Origin: Ficedula albicollis
Taxonomy: Eukaryota > Chordata > Aves > Passeriformes > Muscicapidae
Length of the DNA: 64,000 nt
NCBI RefSeq assembly: GCF_000247815.1
Contig: NC_021674.1
Span: 15,102,430-15,166,429, forward strand
Direction: 5' to 3'
Shown here: piece after piece, positions 1 to 11,903 of the stretch
Numbering within the stretch: the first letter of the stretch is position 1
Layout of the letters: each line of letters starts with the position of its first letter
Translations under genes and position numbers: made by a program
The notes under the pieces: model-generated
What the model was told of the DNA's origin: nothing
The model's database searches: none
Seen by the model: only the letters and a program-made list of their open reading frames with translations

Positions 1-468
1 ATACATCAGAATGGTAAATATCTTGTCTGCTTTTTAAAAGCTAGAAAATCAAATATCTTCCACTGGTGAATTTGTCATGTTTGATTTGAAAAGCACTGAT
101 TTTTCTCTTGTGCGTTTCATTTCCAAATGAATATATACAATGTAAATGAATTTATATAATATATACAGCCTCCTTTCAAAGGGAACCATTTGTCAATGGT
201 ACATTAGCTGAGCTCTAAGCTGCTAGCACAACTGACAAAAATAGAGCAACTGCAAGATAAAACTATAGGCAGCTCATTGTAGATGCTGAAACCTGTTAAT
301 GGCATATTAGGAATTTACAGAGGATATACTGCAACATTTTCAGGCACCATGGGACCACAATATACACGTGTGTACGCAGCTAAAGCCTCTTCTTCAAAAT
401 GCTATTTACTTCTTTGAATGCTTAAGAAAGTTTTTTGAGTAGGAGCCAGCTCCTCTCCTCATTTTTTT
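1..468. repeat. Direct repeat copy 1 (pairs with 1630-2097)
   Basis: This segment recurs 1,629 bp downstream with one clear mismatch (t at 277, c at 1906). Homology stops inside a T run: copy 1 continues 'gctgaaacc' and copy 2 continues 'cctgccc'. The left boundary of copy 1 lies at or beyond the window edge, so the unit may be longer. No gene or transposon terminus is recognised in it. It could be a recent tandem duplication of about 1.6 kb with a truncated second copy, or unresolved haplotypes joined in the assembly. Confidence 0.93.
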
Positions 469-1629
469 GCTGAAACCAAAGCTCAAGACCTCTGCACAGA
501 TTGGAGCAGCATCTGACAGACACGCAGACAGTCCTGCCTCCCCCACTGAATGCAGCACTGCTTGATGGCTTAGTTCTCTTCTGTGAGGAGGGAGTTGCAA
601 GTCCAAACTCCTTCAGGCAGATAAAGAAATTAAACCCCACCCTTCTACACCCTGGGTGACCCCTCTAACCAGTTTGTTAAATACACAAAAGAAAGCCACT
701 GGCCATATTAATTAACCTAACTCCTGATACATTTTTACTGCTGCAACTATTAAGTAAATATATCCAGAATGTGTAAGTAGTTCCAAGGAAAAATAAGATT
801 TCTTTCTTCATCAATTTTTTTTTTTCTGCAGATGTGCAACCAAGAACAGTGAGGTATCATTTGACAGTGACTTGTCCAGGGCAAGAATGAATGAACTGTT
901 CTCTTTACCCAATGCTGAACAATAGTGGAGCTGTGACCTTGTATGGTCCTCAGGCAAAACGTTCAAGAATAGAATTGACAATATTTACTTCATCAGTTTA
1001 CACCCAAACAATTAGAACATTATCAGAAAACTCCCAATAAATACACACGGCACTAGGAAGTGTTTTTAACAGGAACTGGTATGGTGATACCCTCCCCACC
1101 CTGGTGATGTGCTGTGACCACAGTTCACGTGGGGGAACTGCCCCAGTGGCTGGGACCTCTGTGAGCATCTCACTTGGAGATGCCTCAAATAGCTGGAGAG
1201 GATGTGGCATGGTGCTGCACATGTGGTCCCCAATATACCAGACGGCAGTTTTGGGGCTCTCAGTCTTCAACTGAATTGCCTCAGCAGGATATATGTGGAA
1301 TGTAGATGGCTGGGAATCTTTGTGGATCCAAGCCCAGAAAATTCTAAATTGTATTAGCATAAATTAATAATAATGTATGAGAATTTATATTTCTAGTTGG
1401 AAGGCATTTGCCATTCAGGTACTCCCTTCCTTCCTGTCTTCCTGTCTCATTAGAACTGCCCAAAGGATATCAAAGTTGTGGCATTTCAATCAAGGTGGTC
1501 AAAATACAGCCTTGCAAATTCAAACTCATCTTGAAAATCAGAGAGAAAGAAAAATAAGAGGGCCCACAAGAACAGTTTTCTCAATCAAACAAATTCAGCT
1601 CTATTTCAGTCTTTTTAAGCTAAAACAAA
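469..1629. other. Unique spacer between the direct repeats
   Basis: No gene, RNA or known repeat is seen. The open frame at 998-1360 (minus strand, 120 codons) has no recognisable motif and is treated as chance. If the flanking repeats come from a tandem duplication, this spacer is the rest of the first unit, and its second copy has been lost. Confidence 0.6.
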
Positions 1630-2097
1630 ATACATCAGAATGGTAAATATCTTGTCTGCTTTTTAAAAGCTAGAAAATCAAATATCTTCCACTGGTGAAT
1701 TTGTCATGTTTGATTTGAAAAGCACTGATTTTTCTCTTGTGCGTTTCATTTCCAAATGAATATATACAATGTAAATGAATTTATATAATATATACAGCCT
1801 CCTTTCAAAGGGAACCATTTGTCAATGGTACATTAGCTGAGCTCTAAGCTGCTAGCACAACTGACAAAAATAGAGCAACTGCAAGATAAAACTATAGGCA
1901 GCTCACTGTAGATGCTGAAACCTGTTAATGGCATATTAGGAATTTACAGAGGATATACTGCAACATTTTCAGGCACCATGGGACCACAATATACACGTGT
2001 GTACGCAGCTAAAGCCTCTTCTTCAAAATGCTATTTACTTCTTTGAATGCTTAAGAAAGTTTTTTGAGTAGGAGCCAGCTCCTCTCCTCATTTTTTT
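1630..2097. repeat. Direct repeat copy 2 (pairs with 1-468)
   Basis: Same sequence as 1-468 with a single substitution at 1906. The left flank is unique sequence ending 'taaaacaaa'. The right end diverges after a T run that is slightly longer than in copy 1. The near identity means the duplication is very young or is an assembly duplication. Confidence 0.93.
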
Positions 2098-2987
2098 TCC
2101 TGCCCTTTTACAGGAAGGAAAAGGCTGGGGAGAAAAAAAAATACGAAGAGTTAAGAATATTTCCCACAACCTCACATAAAACTGTAAATCAAAATTCTGT
2201 TTAAAAGAACTGGCTAAACCAGGTGTGATTCCAACCTGGCAACGTTGCTACAGCAGCTCACAGCCACAGCAGCTGAAGCAAGTCAATCTGCTGCTCATTG
2301 CTGCAGCCCAGCCCCTGCAGTGCACTAAATCCTCTGGGCCAGGCAAACTCACGGATTGTTGATGTCCCTGGCTGAGAAGCACCACGGACAGTGCAACTGA
2401 GCTGATGCCAACCCCACAGGGGAGCTCACTTCTCCAAATACTCACAGCCAAGAATTCAAGTTCATATGGTTTTGAAAGCTTGTGATTCTAAACCTGAGTA
2501 TTGGAGGCTGGGTAAGCTCTGCTTTAGTTATTCCTTTCCTCCCACCTCACCACATGAAGAAGAGATGGCTTTTCCAGAAAAACTGAACAGTCCTATCGAT
2601 TCCATGAGTGGAGGGTTGTTCTGTGGTTTTGGTTTCGTTTTTTTCAAGAAAAGATAGCAAATATTGTAAGGCATGCTGTAAAATTGCAGGAGTTGGCAAA
2701 AGTGCAGCTGTAATTATAAAGGGCTGTTATTCTCTTCTGTGTGAAGTTGCAGAATATTTAGATATGAGTGACATCCATCAGATAGAAGCCAACAGAGCAG
2801 TCATTCCAGCACCCATGCATGGGCCACAGCAGGGCCAGGTAGTGCAGGCAGCCTACCAGTCTCATTGGCAGTGATGCCAAAATTATTTTTGTTTTTATAT
2901 ATTCTTCATATATATTCATAACTCTGTAGACTGTTATTATATAGTTGCCTAACTTCAGTACTTTTCCTATTAAGACAAAAAATATCC
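2098..2987. other. No gene seen
   Basis: Mixed-composition sequence. The stretch 2230-2460 is richer in G and C, with several 'cagcag'-type words, but shows no repeat terminus or coding signal. The short open frames here carry no recognisable domain. Confidence 0.6.
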
Positions 2988-3330
2988 TGAAGGCCTGTTC
3001 TAATCTTGCTTCTTATGGGAATTAAGGACAAGACACCTTCCCAAGACACTTTCCCATGTAATTGACATAAACTACTAGCAAGGAGGGGGCCTTCAGAAGG
3101 GGTTGAACAAAGTGGGGGAATTACTTCATTACCTGTGTTTCTAATTGGTGATTCTTGTCAATTATGCTAATTTGCTAAACTTTAAAAACTGTACTTGCCC
3201 TATGTCACAAGAGCATCTTCGACTTGTATTTCAGTGCGTTGTGCACCTGGAGGGACCCTTCATTAAATGGTAACAATATTTTATCACCTAACCTTGTTTG
3301 GCTCTTGAATTTAGGGCTCAAAAAGCAACA
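2988..3330 (+). mobile_element. Candidate solo LTR of an endogenous retrovirus
   Basis: The segment begins TG and ends 'gcaaca'. It contains a TATA-like 'ctttaaaaactg' near 3177 and an 'attaaa' polyadenylation-type signal at 3262, followed by a short T-rich and C-rich stretch. This order (U3, TATA, poly(A) signal, U5, CA end) is that of an LTR. The 'gaattaaggacaagac' and 'tgtaattgacataaac' words also resemble avian ERV LTRs as I remember them. No matching target-site duplication was found, so both boundaries are approximate. No internal viral genes flank it. Confidence 0.42.
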
Positions 3331-4184
3331 GCAGCACCAATGTCTGACAATCTGGGGGCATCATCCCAAGGCACCATCTCCAGCACTGACGTGGTGATGG
3401 TCCAGCTTTGCTCATGAACGCTGGTGATGCAACAGCCCAGAACACAGCAGGCTTTAGCTGTGTTTAGCAGGTATGGATCACAAGAGTAAGAGGGGAAGAT
3501 CTAGTACTCACATAAATCATATTTGTGATTTGACACTGTAAGATCCTTTTGAGTTTTTTTTGTATACCATCTGTGCAAATTTTCAAGAGTGCAACGTTTT
3601 CCTATGAAATAAAGGCAGTAATACCATGATTAAGCTGTTTCTCTATGTGATAAAAGTAAGACAGCTATGACTCAAAGCTGAGATCTGTTTTAGCCAGTAT
3701 TAGCTTTGGAGAGATCATACCATGGTTTAGCCATAGACTTAGATGTGTAGGTGGTTGACACCTAGGATTTTATGGCTTAGTTACAGAGAACTTTGATTCT
3801 CTTTGAGAGCACGAGATGAGAAGGTACATTCAGATTCCTAGAAAGTAGGGTCTACATTACAAGGAGATGTATCTATCTAATCAAGAGCACGTCTTAATAT
3901 CCTAATTATAGAGTCTCGGCAGTTGGATGAAATATGAGCTATTAGAACCACTGACCAAGCAATTTTAAAGGTTGGTCTAACATTTTTTGTATTCCTCAAG
4001 GGGGAGAGAGCAAGTACTTTACCTTTCTGAGGAATAATGAAGTAGGGATGAAAGTAATGATCATGACTGACTAATACCTAACTGCTAAAAAAATCTGTGT
4101 AGCTGTCTGATACCTGTATACACAAATGCTCACTTCACTCCTATAATGGCTTTCAATACACTGGAGAGTTCCTCTAAACTGGTT
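3331..4184. other. No gene seen
   Basis: AT-rich unique sequence. No repeat, RNA or coding signature was recognised. Confidence 0.6.
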
Positions 4185-4185
4185 C

Positions 4186-4297
4186 TGGTTACCTTTGGAT
4201 GACAAATACAATCCTGTGGAAGCAGATCTCTACTCTGATTCTGATTACCACTGGATAACAAATATAAACCTATGGAAACAGATCTCTAGCCTGATCT
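4186..4297. repeat. Degenerate 56-bp tandem duplication
   Basis: Two adjacent copies of a roughly 56-bp unit share 'ctgrttacc', 'gacaaata' or 'aacaaata', 'tggaa-cagatctct' and 'ctgat'. They differ at many positions, so this duplication is older than the others in the window. Confidence 0.7.
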
Positions 4298-5580
4298 TGG
4301 TTCTGATGCCTTGGAGGAAATCTGTCACATTAATCTACTAACCTGTGTTATATGTTCTAAAACTGTACCTGCTGGGCATTTCTAGTCAGCAGAAAATGGG
4401 ACTGGTTTAGTGATGGCAATCCTCAGGGCTGAACTTCTGCTTAAAGATAATATTAAATGCCTCCTCTAACTATTTTGTTTTAAATTTACATAATTTACAT
4501 ATTAGTGTGTATAACTGAGAAGGGCCCATTAATAGTCTGTACCTAGACAAAAATAGACACGTAAATAGAAAAGCATCTTCTGAGCCAATTTTCAACCACT
4601 CAGACTTCAGACTGAACTGTTCAACTGCCAAGTGAGACATCAGGGGAATCATTAGACAAGGCTGAAGAAAACCCTACATTCAAGGTGAGGGGCAGCTTAT
4701 GAGAGAGATGAGGGGACAATTTGCCCCCTCACGTTCCTTCCGTGCTAATTTGCAAATTTCTACCCATTCATTTCCTATGACAGAACGAAAATCAGAGCAA
4801 AGAAAGGGAAAAAAAAGGAGTATTATACTACTAGGAAAATACTGTCCTCAGAGGAGACAGCAGTAAATAATATCTGAAATAATTGCTTTTATTTATTAAA
4901 AAACCAACTGTGACTGAGGGAACAATAAATTCAGCTATGCTGTTATTTAAACTCAGTACCTATATCTAAAGTAAGGGGGGGGGAGAGAATATAGAGATGA
5001 GAAAAATAAAAACATGTCTTATGCCCAAACTATTTCTCACCTGGACTAGGTGAGTCTAGGCCTAGATCTGTCACAGAACTAAAAGTTGTTGCTCTTACCC
5101 CCAGCAGTCTCCCAAAGCTGTTCTGTTTGACTGTGTGAACACTCACAAAAAGCAAAACGGTATCCAGGTGTGGGCCATGTAACAAAGCTTTGCTTTACAC
5201 ACTGATCAGCAATTTTGTACACATTTGTACTAGATTTCACCCACTGGATCACAGAGACAGAGATTCAGGGAGATTAGTTTTAATTGCTAATAGTCTCATT
5301 ACCTGCCCATTTCAACCAACAACATTATGCACTTACTGGGGCTCGGAATTTCAGACCAAATCCTTGATTAAGAGCCAACTCATAACCTTTAATTAATTAG
5401 CAGACATCCAAGCACAACATCCTTGAACTTTGAGGAGCATTAGTGTAAGAGATACAAGCAATTAGTTAGTGCATTTCAGAATCAGACAAGACAAAAGTGC
5501 ATGAACAGAGAAAAAACATTTTTCTGAAGAGATAACAAGATTTAATCCCTATTCCAAGAAAAAAAAATGAAGAGAACAGG
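4298..5580. other. No gene seen
   Basis: AT-rich unique sequence with a short G8-type run near 4975. Nothing coding was recognised. Confidence 0.6.
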
Positions 5581-6285
5581 GAGAGGAGAGGAGAGGAGAG
5601 GAGAGGAGAGGAGAGGAGAGGAGAGGAGAGGAGAGGAGAGGAGAGGAGAGGAGAGGAGAGGAGAGGAGAGGAGAGGAGAGGAGAGGAGAGGAGAGGAGAG
5701 GAGAGGAGAGGAGAGGAGAGGAGAGGAGAGGAGAGGAGAGGAGAGGAGAGGAGAGGAGAGGAGAGGAGAGGAGAGGAGAGGAGAGGAGAGGAGAGGAGAG
5801 GAGAGGAGAGGAGAGGAGAGGAGAGGAGAGGAGAGGAGAGGAGAGGAGAGGAGAGGAGAGGAGAGGAGAGGAGAGGAGAGGAGAGGAGAGGAGAGGAGAG
5901 GAGAGGAGAGGAGAGGAGAGGAGAGGAGAGGAGAGGAGAGGAGAGGAGAGGAGAGGAGAGGAGAGGAGAGGAGAGGAGAGGAGAGGAGAGGAGAGGAGAG
6001 GAGAGGAGAGGAGAGGAGAGGAGAGGAGAGGAGAGGAGAGGAGAGGAGAGGAGAGGAGAGGAGAGGAGAGGAGAGGAGAGGAGAGGAGAGGAGAGGAGAG
6101 GAGAGGAGAGGAGAGGAGAGGAGAGGAGAGGAGAGGAGAGGAGAGGAGAGGAGAGGAGAGGAGAGGAGAGGAGAGGAGAGGAGAGGAGAGGAGAGGAGAG
6201 GAGAGGAGAGGAGAGGAGAGGAGAGGAGAGGAGAGGAGAGGAGAGGAGAGGAGAGGAGAGGAGAGGAGAGGAGAGGAGAGGAGAG
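5581..6285. repeat. GAGAG pentanucleotide array, 141 pure units
   Basis: 705 bp of uninterrupted GAGAG, followed by one degraded unit ('atgag') and a short purine-rich tail. The plus strand is entirely purine, so the array could adopt triplex (H-DNA) structure. The long open frames on both strands here are simple translations of the repeat (Arg-Gly-Glu-Glu and Leu-Leu-Ser-Ser-Pro) and are not genes. Perfect purity over 141 units suggests very recent expansion or consensus polishing, so the true length is uncertain. Confidence 0.97.
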
Positions 6286-7660
6286 ATGAGAGGAGAGGGA
6301 AAAGGAAAAAGAAAATCACTTGTAAATGTACTGGTTCTGATTTCATTAACATTTCCTTCTTAACATCCAAGGTGTTCGGTGCCTTTTGAATTTTTGCTAA
6401 ATAATCAAAACACTATTTTCTGAACTGCAGCGGACTTGGCAGTTCAGATCAACTCCAAGAGACTCTCACCCAGATTTCCCCATACTCACCTCTCAGCAGA
6501 AGGTGCAGTAGAACCTTGCTGGTGAGCTTCATCACTCAACCTCCCCCAGCAAATTCTGGCAGAACCACAGAACCCATGAGGCCAGATGACAATGTGGTGG
6601 CACAGTCAAGAGTATTGACAGGAAAATCATCTTTACAAAGCCTCACTAAGTAATCTGTGGTAAATCACTTAGCCATAGTCTACACATTTATATAATCCAC
6701 CTACCTAGTAGAAGTGCAATGAGGATTAATCAATTTTCAAGTGTTTTGAGATCCTTGAATTAAAGCAGTAGCTTTTTCTTGCAGTACTGCTTATTCTCTG
6801 CTTATTCCAGACCAGCTCAAAAGTGACTGATCATAGGATATGAACAAATCAAAAAGTCCAAGAAGTATTCAAATCTCAGAAGGAAAATGAATCAATTCAA
6901 CCTGGGGAGAGCTGGATTTCAGCCATATTTTATACAATCTGAAATAAGAGAGAAAAATGACAGGTTCCATCCCCATTCTAGGCCACTTCTAGTGAAGAAG
7001 ACTAGAAGAATCCATTTAAGGCTATTTTCTGCAAGCCCATCCTATTCTCCAGGGTTACCGCTTCAATGTATTTAAGCCAAGCACCCGTCAGAACTCTATT
7101 TCATGCCCAGAATGGAAAGGAGGGCGAAGACCAAGATCTCACTGCTATTTGAAATGTATAATGTCACTGAGCTGCCAGATTATGACATATTAAAATCCCA
7201 TTTGCTATCCGTGGCCTGGCATTAGTTCAACAGAAAACAGCAAATCTGTTTGAACTCAAATTTGATTGATGAAAATTTCTACACAGTTTATTATCTGGCA
7301 TGTTTTTGTGACACAGACCTGACTTCTAATTCTTTCCCTGCATAGTTTTTGGGAGCCCTAGTAATTTGCTTCCACCAAAATCTCATGGGCATGGAAAAAG
7401 ACCTCCGTCCCACCTTCCTCAAATTTTGGTTTTATGTATTGCTTTTCAGAAGTAGCTTTTAATGTAAAATTGTAGAAGTATTTAAGAAAATTATTTGTTA
7501 AATTCACCCTAAATATCTAACAGAATTTCAGTACACCCCTTTTTCTGGTGAGGTCCTAATCTAAATTTTTACTCACGTGCAAATGAAAATAAACTTATCT
7601 GTTGAGAAAAATGCCTAAGTTCTTCACATGACAGCTAAACTTCCCAAAAACAGTAGACTG
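6286..7660. other. No gene seen
   Basis: Unique AT-rich sequence. No coding, RNA or transposon signal was recognised. Confidence 0.6.
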
Positions 7661-8670
7661 ATGTCCTGGTTTTCATGCCAGTTTCAAATTAAACTCCAAA
7701 TAAGACACTCCCCTTCCCCCGCCCTGTCTGGTAAGGAAGGGACTAAAAAGAAGATTATGAGTTGAGATAATGATTTACTTAAAGCCCAGAGCAATGGAAT
7801 TAGATGTGCACAGGAGTGATATTAACAGCAAAAATATACAATAAACGAGAGGGTGTTTTACCACAAAAAGGTATTCACCACCAGGAAGAAAAACAAAGTG
7901 GTAAATGTTCCCTGCAGGACACGTCCATGGGGTTTTCCCGGACAAAGACAATATGGACACCATGCAGTGGGATTTGGGAACAAAGGCAATATGGCAGGGG
8001 AGCTCCCACAGATAATGCTTTCTTCCCCCCAGCCCAGAATAATAAAGAACTCCTGGAAGTTGGATTGTCTGAACAGGGGTCGTGCTGCAGCCCCTCCAAG
8101 CTGTGCACATGCTCATGCTGCTGCTTTGAACTCTCTGCCACCTGCAGGTCCTGCCACTTTTCCCACTGCTCCCCTGCACTCTCTTCAGCTCAGCTCAGCT
8201 GGACTCACTTTTACCACTCCATTCCCTGCCAGCAGCTTCCCCCCCCGGCGCTGTTGTTTCAGCACCAGGGCTGATCGTGTTTTTGCTGCTGTCCCTTTCA
8301 GCAGCAAAGTCCACGGTTGTGCTCCAGAGAGAATGGGAGAAGGGATGACCCGTGGGGCAGTGGAGACAGCGAGTCCGCAATGGTTGATGCTGACACCTTC
8401 CTAGGAGAAGGCAAAAGGGCCCGATTCCAAAAGGGCACCCTAGCTTTCACTGCTGAAACCACGGGCCCAGTGACGATGTGGGTAACACAGAGTAACAACC
8501 TGGTCACACCCACGCAGTGCTGAACTCCACCCCTCTCTGTAACCAGGACAACAGGAAGGAAATCATGCCTGTGGAGGAGCTTGCAAAAAAGGAGAGCTGA
8601 AACACTCACACAGGAGCACGCACTGAAGCATCTGCATATGCTGCTTATCTTTGCATGCACAGGGAGCCTG
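7661..8670. other. Unclassified block with overlapping small open frames
   Basis: This block is richer in G and C than its surroundings, mainly after 7900. Open frames of 61 to 183 codons overlap on both strands with no shared domain, which is typical of stop-poor noncoding DNA. It starts near 'gatgtcctggttttc', which loosely resembles the start of an avian LTR, but no matching end or poly(A) signal order was found. It may be an old, inverted LTR or simply unique sequence. Confidence 0.35.
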
Positions 8671-11156
8671 GGCTGCCCTTACGCCTTTTGTTGGCACAAC
8701 TTCATTTGTCATTTTTGTAATAAATCATACTGAACCAAATTCTTCATCTCCCCTTAATCCCAGTTTTGGTTGAAATCACAGTGTAGATGTGCAAGCAGAA
8801 AGGATATGTGATGTGTAGAGGAGAGTGGGAGAGGCCAGTTTTCATTTCAACTATTTCAGGGATTCCTTTCTTCATGTTGAAATGTTTCATAGATATCTCT
8901 ATGGACTTCTCCTTCATCTGGGGGTATTTTCTCAGCCATCCTCTGGCTAGCCATACACAATCTTCAACACCTCTCACTCTGTACTGCATAGAGACAAATT
9001 TTTCCATAATTCTGTTTACTTTGACAAAAGTCTCACTTCAAAAAAGTGAGCAAAAAAGTGAGTGAACAAACACTTCAAAAAACTACCACTTTATAGCCAC
9101 CAGGGACAGCTGGACACAGGGCCTTTTCACAGCTCATTTATGAGCACGCCGCAGGGCAGTTGCAGACTCACAGGCCTTTCTTTAAGAAATTTACACAAGA
9201 CCTGATCGGACTTTTTTTCCTCAGCCTGACCTTCAAAAATAATCACCATATTGTCACAAGATAAAGAAGACCTCAGTAGATGATTAAAGAATGCAGCTAC
9301 CTACCAGTATGATTAGTTTTTTTCCACATGTAGAATGAGGGGCCTTATTCAGAAGCTGCTTAAGTAATAAAGAAGACAGTGTACCCATTCCAGGAGCTGC
9401 ATCTGTTCATCTTTTTCCTGAGGTAGAGGTGGTATTTGAAAAAAAAAGCTATTTCACCAAAGAAGGAGAAAAAAAAATATACAGAAACATTAATCGTCAT
9501 TTGGAATGTCACAGAACTGTCAGGATGCCCAAATATATATCAAATGAGAAAGATGTATCCCTTGTTCATGAATAAAGAACATTTCAGAGAGTTCAGAAAA
9601 AAACCCCAAAACATGGCCATAGTTATGCAAGCCAGGATAAATAAATAAACAAACTAAAACAAGGACACCCAAAAGGAAGTATCTCCTATTGGGAGACAGA
9701 CTTAGCCTTGACTTCAAGAAGATCTGTAAAAGTTTATCTTAAATGGCTGTTAATTCCAACTTCTAGAGCTTCAGCCTATTTTAGGCCGTGTATATGGGCT
9801 TCAATTTAAAAAACATAAAGCAGAGGCAAATGTTTGGTTGCATTCTGTGCAGTATTTGTATCAAACACAAGCCACAATAGGATATTAGGATGGTAATTTT
9901 ATACATTATAATGTCCATATGCATATAAATACGCATCCCTTAAGAATTTCTTTACTTCTGTTGATAGTTTGGAAATTATTCATCTGATTAATGAATTATA
10001 CACTGAATTTATACATTAACGCCTAACACTTATACCCAAATAATTTCTGGACTAATATATTATTTAAAACTATGTAGGAAGATTAGAAACTGGGTTAATT
10101 TACTAGTATCTAGCTTAGGGCTCCAATTTTCTTAAAGACAAATTCAGTACATGAACAGGCAATAGGACTGTGAGGACACAAACTTTCAGATGTTCCAGTT
10201 ATTTGGGCTGTTTAATAGATTATCTATATAAAATGGAGATTACAGCATAAGTCAGACTTCAAATGGTAAACTAAGAATTACAAACTAAAAGCTCCTGATA
10301 ATTCATGAAGCATTGACTTCCCCAAAAGGACTCATGTTATGTGGAATAGAAAGAAGCAACATCCATGGCTGTAGTGACCTTTCAGATCTCTGCTCTTAGA
10401 CACAAGAGAAGGTGTCCATAGTCTCATGGCAAATGCAGTGTCAGATCTAACTCAACAAAAACAGAAGGGGAAAACCAGCACTTTGTGTAAGACTTACATG
10501 CAGTTCACCCTGGCATGTGGGCATATACATAAAAATAACTGCTGAGGAAACTGGTTATGTCATTGCAATTCAGAGCTGCAATTCTCAGAAAACACTATCA
10601 GATGGAAGCCTGGCAACTTTTTCAAAACCAGACTTGGATTGATTTTGATCTCATTATTTGCAGATGTCCTTAAAATAGATGTTTTTTTGATCTTTCACTT
10701 CATTCATTTAAAACACACACATAAAACAAAGCAAATATTAGGGATTGATTAAATTGAAGCTGTCAAAGCAATTGCCTCCATCTCAACTATATTTTCCTAA
10801 AATAGATACAGATCAACGGCTTTGGAAGATCTAACACTTAACGTGTGATAGAGAAATTTGGCATATAGCTTACATGAATTCTTAATATTTTACTTATTGT
10901 TGAACAAGCAATTCCTTTTAATCAATACATTGTTTTAAAATTGCTGCCAACCTTTTGGAAGACCAAAGGTGGCAAAACTGTACCTAGTGCTTAATTTATA
11001 TGTTGCAGGTAGAGAGATTTTGCTATTGCTGACATTGCCCAGCCCTTCTATTGCCAACAGTAGCTCCATCTTTCCCAACTCAAAGAGAGTACAGGAACTT
11101 GGTTATCAATTTCTTCAGAATTTAAGTTTTCCCATAATAAAATACCTTAAAATGCT
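8671..11156. other. No gene seen
   Basis: AT-rich unique sequence with no recognised repeat and no coding signature. Confidence 0.6.

Positions 11157-11903
<747 letters not shown>

Noticed and set aside
5549..6370. Leu-Ser-Pro and Arg-Gly-Glu repeat proteins of about 240-273 residues
   Set aside because: Direct translation of the GAGAG microsatellite, which has no stop codon in these frames.
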